Source of the DNA: Sternotherus odoratus
Lineage: Eukaryota > Chordata > Testudines > Kinosternidae
Length of the DNA stretch: 64,000 bases
Direction of reading: 5' to 3'
Assembly (NCBI GenBank): GCA_032164245.1
Contig: JAVMKO010000003.1
Location: forward strand, 11,914,651-11,978,650
The notes beneath the pieces are model-generated. The model saw only the letters and a program-made list of their open reading frames with translations. It made no database searches and was not told the DNA's origin. Each line of letters opens with the position of its first letter. Within the stretch, counting starts at the first letter, position 1. This document shows positions 34,317-44,356 of this stretch, one piece after another. The position numbers and the translations under genes were made by a program.

Positions 34317-34334
34317 TGGTGGCAGCGGTGGGAT
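34317..34334 (+). other. Primer-binding-like site
   Basis: TGGTGGCAGCGGTGGGAT directly follows the LTR-terminal CA, as a tRNA primer-binding site does. The tRNA was not identified. An 11-bp identical stretch (TGGTGGCAGCG) occurs at 34178 inside the LTR. Confidence 0.65.
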
Positions 34335-34698
34335 GAGCCCAAACAGATAGCTTGGCTACAAAGCAAGGATTTTTGGCTTAGTAAAGTTTGTGTCTGTGAG
34401 CAGGCTAAAGTGCTCGGTTTAGAAAGTGTCTCAAGGCTTGGTTGTAGAGAGCAAGCAGGCTTTGTCTGTGAGGTGCAAAAGGCTCAGAGCAGGCTTCTTG
34501 GTGAGAGCAATCAGCTCAGAGCAGGCTGTCTGTGAGAGGAAATTCAGGGAATAGCTCCCTCTGCTGGGGAAAGGGAAGATAGCGTCCTCTTCTGGTCTGA
34601 AAAGAAAAGTACACCCTAAATCTTTTTTTTTCAAGGTACAAGGCTGGTAGAAGATTCAAATTATTATTCTAGCTGTAGAATAATTGCAGAGAAAAGCT

Positions 34699-37600
34699 AT
34701 GGCAGCCAGTAAGACCCAAAAGGATATAGAGTACGCCAAACACCTAGCGGAGGAGAAGCAGAAGGAGCATGAAAGGAAAATGGAGGCCAAAAGACAGGAA
34801 GAGGCAATGGCAGCAGCTGCACACACAAGGGAGATGGAAAAGCTGGAAGGTGAAAGACGGCATGCCGTGCAAATGGCTGAGCAAGAAAGACTGCATGCCG
34901 CGCGGGAGAAGGACAACCAAAGAAAACATGAACTAGAAATGGCAAAGGCTGCAGGGAACCCACCAGTAGCTCCGCCTAACGACCCTTCTCTCGGTGCGGC
35001 TCTACCTCCCAAAAAGTTTCCTCTCTACAAAGTCGGCGAAGATGTCGAGGACTTCTTATCCAATTTTGAGAGGACCTGTATTGGGTACCAGCTTCCCGTG
35101 GACAAGTACATGGTGGCCCTGAGGGCACAAATCAGTGGACAATTGTCTCAGGTGGCAACTGAAATGCCTCTAGAGCACATAAACGACTATGCCCTCTTCA
35201 AACAAGAAGTCCGACAGCGAATGGGAATAACACCCGAGCATGCCCGTCAGCGGCTCAGGGCCCTCAGGTGGAACCCAACTGTAGCTTTCCCCCAGCACGC
35301 CTACAACGTTATAAAAGAGAGCGAGGCCTGGGCAGAGGGAGCAGAAGCCAAATCTGGGGCGGACGTGTTGTTCCTAGTACAAATGGAGCAGTTCATGACT
35401 GGCGTTCCTGAGGAAATAGCAAGGTATATCCGAGATGGAAAACCCAAGAATCTTCGCGAGGCAGGAAAAATTGGGCACAAATGGATGGAGGGGGTACAGG
35501 CAAGTAAAGAGCCTAGCAAAGGGACTGGATTCCAGAGGGGCCAATCCAGAACCACTCCCTCCCAGAGGGGACAATCCCAAACCCCACCTACGACCCGAGG
35601 AAATCCCCAACCACCTCCTCTCATCACCCCAGCAGTATCCAGCAACCAACCTCGCCCAAACAACCCAACGGTGGGGAGATGTTTCAAGTGCAACGAACCG
35701 GGGCATAGAAGGGCTAACTGCCCCCAGAACTCCAACCACACACTGTGCATCACCCCAAAGTCACACCCCAGACACTCAGGCCCAGATATCTCCCAGATAC
35801 CCGCAGAGCAGAGGGAAACTGTGAGAGTGGGCGGGAAGCTAGTTACAGCTTGGAGAGACTCTGGAGCTCAAGTATCCCTTATCCACGAAGCACTTGTGGA
35901 CCCCCAGCTCATTAACCACAAGACTACAGTAACCGTTCAACCGTTCAAGTCGGCAGGGATCGCCTTACCTACCGCCGCTTTACCTGTCCAGTACCAAAAC
36001 TGGTCAGGAATATGGACTTTTGAAGTCTATGATGATTATTCCGTTCCCATGCTGTTGGGGAATGATCTAGTCAATAAGGTGAAGCTAAGCAAGAGGGTGG
36101 GAATGATCACCCGCAGCCAAACTAAGAAAGCTTGCACACCTGTCTCTGTTCCTGAACCATTCATCAGGGGGCCAACTGTGTTGCCGGACACCCTGACTGA
36201 GGTAGTGGAGCCGGATACCCTGCCAATGACTGGACCAGCCGTGGAGGATCCAGCTCCAGAGACCCCACCAAAGCCAGTCCCGGAACCGGAACTGGTGAAG
36301 AAACCAACCCCAGAACCATTGCCTACACTGGGCCCAGCGCTGGCAACCCCATCTACCCCAACACCCGAGGGCAACCTCGAACCTGCATCAACAACAGTAG
36401 CTGAACCGACCCAAGAGGCTCCGCCAGAGCCTGAGATCCACAACGGTGCACCAGCGGAGAGCGGTCCACCGCCAAAGGAACCCAACCCAAGTCCACAACC
36501 CAGTGAGGAACTGAGGTCTCCAGTGTCAAGAGAACAGTTCCAGTCCGAACAGGAAGCAGATAAAAGTCTCCAGGAAGCTTGGGCGGCGGCCCGGAGTGAC
36601 CAACCGCCTCTCAGCACCACAAATCGATCCCGGTTTGTGGTCGAAAAGGGACTTTTGTACAGGGAGGCTCTGCCTACGGAAAACCCGGAAGACTGGCAGC
36701 CTCAAAAACAGTTGGTGGTTCCAACTAAGTACTGGAAAAAGCTCCTAAGCTTAGCCCATGATCACCCTAGTGGTCATGCTGGAATAAACAGAACCAAGGA
36801 CCGTGTGGGGAAGTCTTTCCACTGGAAAGGGATGGGCAAGGACATTGTTCAGTATGTCCGATCCTGTGGGGTGTGCCAAGGAATGAACAAACCCCAGGAT
36901 CAGGTGAAGGCCCCTCTCCAGCCACTCCCCATGATTGAGGTTCCATTTCAGCAAGTAGCTGTGAATATCCTGGGTCCTTTTCCAAAGGGGACACCCAGAG
37001 GAAAGCAGTACATATTCACTTTCATGGACTTTGCTACCCAAGGGCCGGAGGCCGTAGCTCTAAGCAACAGGGCTGCGAGCGTGTGCCAGGCATTAACCGA
37101 CATTTTTGCCAGGGTAGGGTGGCCAGCAAACTTCCTCACAGATTCAGGAACCAATTTCCTGGCCGGGACTGTGAAAGGTCTGTGGGAAGCTCGTGGGGTA
37201 AACCCCTTGGTTGCCATGGGGGAGAAGTTTAATGAAACTTTAAGGGCCCCAGACTTTGACCAACCGTTCCTAGTAACCACAGATGCCTCTGATCATGGTG
37301 TGGGAGCAGTGTTAATGCAAAAAGGACCCGACCAGCAGTTGCAACCGGTCGTGTTTCTCAGCCAGAAGCTGTCTGAGAGGGAGAGCCACTGGTCCATTCC
37401 CAAAAAGGAATGCTACGCCATTGTGTACGCTCTGGAAAAGCTGCGGCCGTACGTTTGGAAACAACGGTTCCAGCTCCAGACCGACCATGCGGCGCTAAAG
37501 TGGCTTCATAGTGTCATCGACACCAACAAGAAACTTCTTTGTTGGAGTTTAGCTCTCCAAAATTTTGATTTTGGAATGTGGAAACCTTCTGTTAGTTTAA

Positions 37601-37992
37601 CTGTAACTAGTAGTATGTTTAAAAATGCATGTGTTCAACTCTGTTTTTTCCTAAAGCTGCAGGAAGAAATCGCGTCACGTGACCTCCGGATCCCGTTCGC
37701 GATTTGGGGGGCGTGTCATAAGTATGAAGGGTGCCTTGCCTGGGTTGGGCTATGTTATCTAATACAGTGTGCCTTGCCTGGGTGGGGGCTATGTAGTCTG
37801 AGACAAAGGACGTGGGAGTTTCTCTGCCATGAGGGAGGGAGGAGCCTCGAGCCCATGAAGAAGGGAGGAGCAAAACAGTCAGTTCCATCTTGGCTGGTCT
37901 CCAGGGAGGAGGCAAGGGCCAGAGAGCTCCATCTTGGCTGGTCTCCAGGGAGGAGGCCAGGGCCAGGAGAGATCCATCTTGGCTGCACATGA
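34699..37992 (+). CDS. Gag-protease-integrase-RNase H polyprotein, RT deleted
   Basis: One uninterrupted frame of 1097 residues from ATG 34699. In order: Lys/Glu-rich coiled coil (about 10-90); SCAN-like Gag capsid region (about 105-275, with VEDFLSNFERTCIGYQLP); CCHC zinc knuckle CFKCNEPGHRRANC (328-341); aspartic protease with DSG at 387 and a later LLGND; Pro-rich linker (about 455-630); integrase zinc domain (H687, H693, C723, C726); partial integrase core with D815 but Asn at 756 where the first catalytic Asp is expected. The frame then jumps near residue 832-840 to the RT-RNase H connection. RNase H keeps D862, E904 and D929. After about residue 955 the usual C-terminus is lost, and the last 93 codons read into the 3' LTR. 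The RT domain and third integrase acid are absent. Both deletions preserve the frame. The intact Gag could still be made; pol cannot act alone. Confidence 0.9.
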   Translation: MAASKTQKDIEYAKHLAEEKQKEHERKMEAKRQEEAMAAAAHTREMEKLEGERRHAVQMAEQERLHAAREKDNQRKHELEMAKAAGNPPVAPPNDPSLGAALPPKKFPLYKVGEDVEDFLSNFERTCIGYQLPVDKYMVALRAQISGQLSQVATEMPLEHINDYALFKQEVRQRMGITPEHARQRLRALRWNPTVAFPQHAYNVIKESEAWAEGAEAKSGADVLFLVQMEQFMTGVPEEIARYIRDGKPKNLREAGKIGHKWMEGVQASKEPSKGTGFQRGQSRTTPSQRGQSQTPPTTRGNPQPPPLITPAVSSNQPRPNNPTVGRCFKCNEPGHRRANCPQNSNHTLCITPKSHPRHSGPDISQIPAEQRETVRVGGKLVTAWRDSGAQVSLIHEALVDPQLINHKTTVTVQPFKSAGIALPTAALPVQYQNWSGIWTFEVYDDYSVPMLLGNDLVNKVKLSKRVGMITRSQTKKACTPVSVPEPFIRGPTVLPDTLTEVVEPDTLPMTGPAVEDPAPETPPKPVPEPELVKKPTPEPLPTLGPALATPSTPTPEGNLEPASTTVAEPTQEAPPEPEIHNGAPAESGPPPKEPNPSPQPSEELRSPVSREQFQSEQEADKSLQEAWAAARSDQPPLSTTNRSRFVVEKGLLYREALPTENPEDWQPQKQLVVPTKYWKKLLSLAHDHPSGHAGINRTKDRVGKSFHWKGMGKDIVQYVRSCGVCQGMNKPQDQVKAPLQPLPMIEVPFQQVAVNILGPFPKGTPRGKQYIFTFMDFATQGPEAVALSNRAASVCQALTDIFARVGWPANFLTDSGTNFLAGTVKGLWEARGVNPLVAMGEKFNETLRAPDFDQPFLVTTDASDHGVGAVLMQKGPDQQLQPVVFLSQKLSERESHWSIPKKECYAIVYALEKLRPYVWKQRFQLQTDHAALKWLHSVIDTNKKLLCWSLALQNFDFGMWKPSVSLTVTSSMFKNACVQLCFFLKLQEEIASRDLRIPFAIWGACHKYEGCLAWVGLCYLIQCALPGWGLCSLRQRTWEFLCHEGGRSLEPMKKGGAKQSVPSWLVSREEARARELHLGWSPGRRPGPGEIHLGCT

Positions 37993-38883
37993 GGCAGGAA
38001 GCTTGCCAAGGTAGCTGGCAAGGGTTCTAGACCATCTTTGGCTATAAAGATGGCTCTACCTTTTTCTGATACTTCTACTTAGCTAATGTGAGTATTACAA
38101 TTTGATTCTTCTAATAAGCCGTGCCTTTGGGATGTTCTCTCCTTTTCAGACCAAAGTGGGAAACCCCAAATGTAAAGTGTCTGTATTTCTGTTGTAACCT
38201 TTTTCTTTATTAAATGTTCTAGTTATAAAACCGTCTGGTTTATTTCCCTTAGGGTTTTCCTCTGCTTCCAGTCTGGGAAGGGGGAAGGGAAGGGAATAGG
38301 AACCAGGGCAGCTAGGGGCCTAGCTGGAGTGTGAAGACTGTGTCTCCTTACTGTCAGGTTAGACGGGGGAGGGAGGAAGCAGTCGGTTTTTCTCTCTTCA
38401 CAGGGAAGAGAGGAGGTAGGGGGAAGTGCATAGCCCCTGGTATCTGACTTGTCTTCCAGGGAGGAAGACAGAGTCAGGGTTAAGGGAAGTCTGCCTTCAG
38501 CCAGGGAGGGTGAAGGACAGAAAGCAGCTTCCAGGTATCTAACTTGGAAACCCAGAAAGGGGTACAAGGTTAGGGTCTGGCTCTCAGGTTGAGAGAGACA
38601 GGGTTAAGGGAAGTCTGCCTTCAGCTGGTCAGGTTGAAGAGAAGCAGTTTTCCGGTTTCTGACTTTAAAACCCAGGGAGGGGGTACAAAGTCAGGGTTAG
38701 GGGAAGATCGGGGGCCCCTCCAAGGTTTTGGAAGTATACCCGATTGGTGGCAGCGATTGGTAACCCCAAGAACCCCAACTGGCAAGGTGGAGGTGTCTTG
38801 GGGTGGAGGACTTGTTGGTCTGGCATAGAAGAGGCCCAGCCTTTGTACTCAAAGCATAGAGGCTGGGGGTTCCCCCTCTTACA
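37714..38883 (+). repeat. 3' LTR of the gypsy element
   Basis: Same length (1170 bp), same ends and the same sequence as the 5' LTR wherever I compared. A G-rich run (TTTGGGGGGCG) lies directly upstream as a weak polypurine tract. Confidence 0.95.
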
Positions 38884-38888
38884 CTAAT

Positions 38889-39165
38889 ATACTTTAAAAA
38901 CTCCTTCTTATTGTCCTTAACTCTGTGGGCCAATGACTTCTTGTGTGCATTTGCTTCCCTTATCAATTTTCTACAATTCCTAGCTTCTGATTTATAGTCA
39001 TTACTATCAACTTTCCTTTCCTTCTATTTGTTCATGTCCCTTCTAAACCAAGTCATTTTTTTAAACCAATACAACCTTTTTCCTAGATGGCTTTTTAGTC
39101 ATCTAGTAAAGTGTGCTTAAACAGTTCCCATGTCTCATTCACATATTTCTGATTAAATTCATCCG
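38889..39165 (-). mobile_element. CR1/L3-like LINE, part 2 (5' side)
   Basis: This continues the LINE interrupted at 33141; on the minus strand it reads as the N-terminal flank of the reverse transcriptase (NAHKKSLAHRVKDNKKEFLK near 38900-38960, a block common in CR1-type ORF2). The right edge is approximate. Confidence 0.7.
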
Positions 39166-39444
39166 CTCAACTGATCTGGCTCATAATTGTTTTCAGCATT
39201 ACTGTTTTGGACTTTATTCTGTTTGCACATTATAAATGTGATCAACTCATTAGCTCTAAGGCAATTGATCCTGATTAAACTACATAAGCACATACTTAAA
39301 CTGAAGTGCATAGTTAAGTCCCAAGCATGACCCAAGAACCCTTTTCTGCCAATTGGCAAGGAGGTTATAGCAATGTGCTAATTCTGGTATGTACATTTTG
39401 GTTCACCAAAAAATGTTATGTGAGGTCTTTAACTAAAGGCAGGG

Positions 39445-40536
39445 TGTGACGGTGCTGTTCCTGGTGGGATCCAACTGTGAGTGTCAGATCAGGACAGATT
39501 GCTTCCAAAGGGGCAACGACAGCCCAAAGCTGGGGTTTTTCCACACTAAGGCAAACCAAACCAGCCAAACAGAAAAGACTTTGGTTTCGCCCCACTGGCT
39601 AACCACAAGTCACACAAGCAATTCCCTTAGACACTCCAGCTTCCCAGTATCACCACCAGCAGCCACCTGTCCTGGGGATCAATGGTTATGAAAACCAATA
39701 CCCCAAATAAAGAAAACGGTTCTCCCCAATTCCAAAGAATCAGGCCCCAGACCCAGGTCAATATACCAATCAGATCTTCCCACAAATCGCGCTGTTGCCA
39801 ATCCTTTAGAATCTAAAATCTAAAGGTTTATTATACAAGGAAAAAGGTATAGATGAGGGTTAAGAATGGTTAAAAGAAATCAATTACATGCAGTAATGGC
39901 ACATCTCTTGGTTTAAGCTTGCAGCAAAGGTAGAATAAACTGCAGGTTCAAATCAAAGTCTTAGAATGCATCCCATTTGGGGGATGGGTCAGCACCTTAG
40001 TTCAGAGTTCACCTGTGTAGCAAAGTCCATTCAGAGCTGGAAGCAAGACAGGCTGAAGGTAAAGACAAAATGGAGGACGCTTCTTCTAGCTTTTATAGAC
40101 TCTCTCTTCTGGGCCAAGACCCTCCTCCTTCTTTTGCAGAGTCCAGTTGCAAAATGGAGGCTCACAGTCACAAGATCCAATCACCAGACTCTCCAGGATT
40201 CAGTTTCTGACCAGGCAGTTGACATTCCTAGAGCAGCTCGGGTGTGGACAGGCATATACAAAGTCCATTGTGTGGTTGATGTCCCTTAATGGCCAATCAG
40301 CCAGGCCAGGCAAGTTAACAACAGCTTGTCTGAGATTTCACAGGCACCTTATATCCAGTATTCACAACTTTAGTTTCAAAAAAGATACACACATTAATGG
40401 CATATTCATAATTAGCCCTTCATAATCTGGTCACAGACACCTGTTATGACCCCCTGTACATAAGATTTGGTGCCACTATAGGATCCTGGTTGCACCAATG
40501 ATCTATATGGTCCCAAATTATTCCTGTAACGTGACA
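39445..40536 (-). mobile_element. Solo LTR (1092 bp)
   Basis: On the minus strand it starts TGTCACGTTACAGG and ends CACCGTCACA. CAGGG is duplicated at both edges (39440-39444, 40537-40541). A TATAAAAG box (40097-40090) and an AATAAA signal (39832-39827) are in LTR order on this strand. No internal retroviral sequence is attached. Confidence 0.85.
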
Positions 40537-40604
40537 CAGGGTCACATTGGTTATTAATATCAATGTGAAATGTATGTATAGAAACTATGTAAGGATAGGT
40601 TTTT

Positions 40605-40995
40605 AGAGTAGCAGCCGTGTTAGTTTGTATCTGCAAAAAGAATGAGTACTTGTGGCACCTTAGAGATTAACAAATTTATTTGAGCATAAGCTTAATTGAA
40701 TCTATTTCCCCAAGTAAAGTATCCTCACACCTTCTTGTCAACTGTCTGAAATGGGCCATCTTGATTCTCACTGAAAAAGGTTTTTTCTCCTGCTGATAGC
40801 TGATCTTAATTAATTAGCCTCTTAGAGTTGGTATGGCAACTTCCACCTTCTCATGTTCTCTGTGTGTATATATATCTTCATACTGTATGTTCCATTCTAT
40901 GCATCTGATGAAGTGGGCTGTAGCTCACAAAAGCTTATGCTCAAATAACTGTGTTAGTCTCTAAGGTGCCACAAGTACTCCTCATTCTTTATGTA
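40605..40995. mobile_element. Penelope-derived element with inverted tails
   Basis: The left tail (about 40636-40694, AATGAGTACTTGTGGCACC then TTATTTGAGCATAAGC) and the right tail (about 40927-40990) are inverted copies of about 60 bp around a 230-bp middle. The right tail has CTGATGA at 40905-40911, a GTGGGC/GCTCAC stem, then CAAAAG where GAAA is expected, so its hammerhead core is degraded. TSDs not found. Confidence 0.72.
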
Positions 40996-40999
40996 AGGG

Positions 41000-41765
41000 A
41001 TACACACACCGAAAATATGTTTTAAAGTCTGTATCACAGCAGAGTTGACAAACAGGTTTTTCTGTCAGACAAGGAATCTTTATTTGCCTGTCTCACTACT
41101 GAAATATAAATTGAGTATTGTTTAATTCACAATGAGTCTCCCGTCACCCATCTAAGCTGAATGCAGACAAAAGACTAAGAATTTCAGTAAAGAACTAACA
41201 GGTAGACTGGTAGAGAAACACTGTAGGGGAAATGAACTTTTTCCTGAGCTACACTTCAAAGGTTTACTGGACTATATTTGGAGAACAAAGACGACAACAA
41301 GGAAGTAAACAGGAAGTGCATTTACATTCATGAAAATGGGATATGATTTTATAATCTTTTGTTTCCATTATCCTCTCTCACTTTTTAATCTTGCATCTTT
41401 GATGATAAACTTATTCTTGTTTTCTCTGTAACACACATAAGTGCTGTGCTATTAAGCAAGGTGCTGATCCTGAGTTAAATCATACAAGCTCTTGTGTATG
41501 TTGGGCCCTTGGGGACAGCAGACCTGGTATTTTGGTGGGTATTCGGGGCTGGACACTACAGGGGAATGCTCCAAAGGGGCCCAGAGACCAGCTTGCACCA
41601 ATTAACCTGCAAAGTAAAGGACGGGCTAGCATAGCGCAGAGTAGAGTGCTTGGGTGGCTAACAGGCTGCTGGTGGCAGGGAGCTGATCCCCAATTTAAGG
41701 ACAAGCAAGTCTCCCTCACACTGGAGATGAGGGGGAGGTAACAGAGTGACTCACAGTCCCGCATA
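41000..41765 (+). other. Possible LTR remnant; otherwise unassigned
   Basis: Bases about 41390-41760 have the composition and U5-like text seen at 50100-50440 (GGCTGCTGG, GCAGGGAGC). No clear ends, TATA or target duplication were found. Confidence 0.3.
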
Positions 41766-41910
41766 CTCCAAGAACCATCATCATGCTATATTATCGCAAA
41801 TTTTTAGTTCTGTGTTCAGTTCCTCTTTATCTGTCAACATGAGGTCTACTATAGAATTCCCTAGTGTTGGCTCTAATGTTTTTTGAGTTAGGAAATGTTC
41901 ATCTGTACTC

Positions 41911-42300
41911 AGGGGTGAAAGTAACTTAAAGGACTTATCAGTACTCCAGAGTCCTGAGGAGGGGGCAGGGCCTCAACTGGAAGAGGTGTGGCCTCTACCA
42001 GAAGAGGTGGAGCCTTTAAAATCCTGGGCTCTTTAAATCACCCCTGGAGTTCCCAGCTGCAGAGGGTGTTGGGAGCCCTGGTATTCAGGGGTGATTTAAA
42101 GAGCCTGGGGCTCCAACTGCCACTACCGTAGAAGAGCCCTGGGCCCTTTAAATTCCCAGCTGCCACCATGTTCCCCAGAGCTCCAGCAGCAGGGCTCAGG
42201 AGGTGATTTAAAGGGCCTGGGGCTCTGGCTGTGACTACCACCAGGGCCCTTTAAATTATCCCTGGAGCCCTGCTGCTGGAGCCCTGGGGTAGGGATGTTA
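41911..42300. mobile_element. GC-rich MITE-like repeat with internal inverted blocks
   Basis: It begins CAGGGGTGAAAGTAACTTAAAG. Blocks ending TTTAAATCACCCCTGGAG and their complement GGGGTGATTTAAAG alternate, and the GAGCCCTGCTGCTGGAGC motif recurs in both orientations. A hAT-type start is likely; the far end is not defined. Confidence 0.5.
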
Positions 42301-44340
42301 AACAAAATACAGTCCCACCTTCCGCTGTCAATTACAGGTGCACAACACCATTACTCACAGTAGCGGAGCAGAATTTGCATTCTGGCTACCTGAACACCCC
42401 ATACAATATTTACCTCTACAGCAATAAACTAAGAGCCAGACTCAGAGCCCAGTCAATAAGAGTATGTTCAAGGATCCATACAGACTTTATGTCCTCAGCA
42501 AGGGCCCGGTTCCAACAGACGTGCACTTGGAACTGCTGTTGAAGTCACTGGAAGTTGTAGGTGCTCAACACCTTCTAAGATCAGGACCTAGTAAGTTACT
42601 TTCATATTAAAAAAGAAACAATGAGCACATGTGGATAGATGCAACTAGTGTCCCAGCTCTCTGTACATTCCTTCTCAAGTGCCACATGACTGGTACAGGC
42701 AATAAAGTAAATAAAGCACTACAGCTTTGGTGCCTGTGGCAGTGAGAAAATCAGCAATAGAAAATATTAGGCAAAAGGGAGGCCAATAATCAAACGGGAG
42801 AGGACATTTATTGTTCAAATGAGTAGAAGGGAAAGAGTTCTAACCCATTTATTTTGCTTGTTAAATGCAAACAGTGTGTCTGGTGTTGTACTGAACATAG
42901 ATATGGTCCCCGCCCAGAAGGCTTACAGTCTAACCTTGTGTCCTATTGCAGACAGTTGGACTCCATATAAATGTAGGAATGTGCCCACACAGTTCCCTTG
43001 GCAACTTCAGGGTTTAAATTATACAACCAAAACAGTTTAAATTAGCAGTGTGCCTGACAAGATCCCACTAATGTGATACAGGTCTTGCACACTGCTTTAT
43101 AAATCAGAATATTTAGCAACTTTCAGATTAGTTACAATACTGATAGTACAATGAAGGCTGAACTAGTACTTTTATACTTAACCCCTATTTGCAAATCACT
43201 CACACTTTCTAGAACTGAAACTCTCATAGGACAAAACCTCTCATATCTGATCTTAGCGCAGGGGTTGTTTCTAGAGGGTTTGAAGAAAAGCATTTGTAGA
43301 TCTCAGAGGCCTAGACATCAAGTGAAGTTTTAAAACAACAAACAATCTGGGAGTGTGTTACGCAGGTTTGAAGTTGACACCCAAAGGTATCCCAGCTCTC
43401 GAGGGAAGATTGGAACTTGCGTGCAGTATATTTTCAAATGTTCATGTTACCTGTCAGCTCTGTGTTCTTGGGGAACTAGGGTGCAGTATCCAGCCTGTCT
43501 GACTCACGAAAGAACCCCTCCCCCCTCCACAAGCCTGTGCTTGAACCAAAACCGATCAGAAGAAAGACTTACAAAAAGCAATGAAAAGCCAGTGGGAGAT
43601 CCACCTCTGGACAAGGGGGGCAGGATTAAGGACACACCCCTAGCCTCATTTGCATCAAAGATGGGACAAGGAGGCATCTCTATTAGCATACAGAATGGAG
43701 AACAGAGATTCCAAGGCAAGAACCACACTGAATAATAGCACCAGAAAAGCAGGTAAGCACTGCATGATGGGGGAATCTCGGCTCCAGATGTTAATGAACC
43801 CAGGCCTGCACACACCCAGCTCAGTAGTTATCAGACCAATTCTAGTCATGTATCCTTTATCAGTATCCAAAATACTGAAGCTGTCTAATTGCATTGTGAT
43901 CTCCCTCAAAGGAATACTGCCCATAGCCAGGAATGATCAGTTCCTATTGTCTAGCCTGAACAAAATAACTTTAGTACACTCCCTTGAGCCATCAGTTTAC
44001 CTTCTCCCTTGAATCATTTAGGCCCAGGTCAGCTCCTCCTCTGGGGTAAATCAGGAATGTTCCAGCAAAGACAGAGGAGTTATGCTGATTTACACCAGCT
44101 GAGGATCCAATGCAGGGGGCCCAATTCACTACAGTCCTGCACTTTGTGCATTCATTTACACCCGTGCAAGGCATTACTGTTCTGACCTGCACTGGTCCAA
44201 GTGAACATGCAGCACCACCGTGAATTGGACCACGAGGACCTGATTTTCAAAGAGCTTCCAGCACAGACTCCCACTTTGTGCCCCAAAGTAACAGTGAGCA
44301 TAATGAATCCGCCCCTAAGTGACTGCAGTCAGTGAGTTAG
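42301..44340. other. Intergenic between RCAN2 and CYP39A1, no firm feature
   Basis: Bases about 44030-44230 contain inverted pieces (GATTTACACC and similar) typical of short foldback repeats. No exon is seen. Confidence 0.4.
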
Positions 44341-44350
44341 ATTTAAAATT

Positions 44351-44356
44351 TTTATT
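44351..44356 (-). terminator. CYP39A1: Candidate CYP39A1 polyadenylation signal
   Basis: AATAAA on the minus strand, 660 bp downstream of the stop codon. It would define a 3' UTR of roughly 44330-45015. Other sites cannot be excluded. Confidence 0.45.

Larger units (their letters stand above)
33147..38883 (+). mobile_element. Gmr1-like Ty3/gypsy LTR retrotransposon, RT-deleted
   Basis: A complete-ended insertion of 5737 bp: 1170-bp 5' LTR, primer-binding-like site, leader, one long open frame, 1170-bp 3' LTR. CTAAT is duplicated at both edges (33142-33146, 38884-38888). The LTRs start TGTCATAAG, end CTCTTACA, and appear identical, so the insertion is recent. The domain order protease - integrase - RNase H is that of the Gmr1 group of gypsy elements, in which integrase precedes reverse transcriptase. 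The reverse transcriptase and the end of integrase are missing, so it could move only with enzymes supplied in trans. Confidence 0.93.

Noticed and set aside
36036..36620. 194-codon minus-strand frame opposite the gypsy polyprotein
   Set aside because: It is a shadow of the Pro-rich linker codons and has no own signals.
34699..37992. A domesticated cellular gene derived from Gag
   Set aside because: The frame is flanked by apparently identical LTRs with a target duplication and no introns. It is an ordinary recent insertion, although single parts could be co-opted elsewhere.
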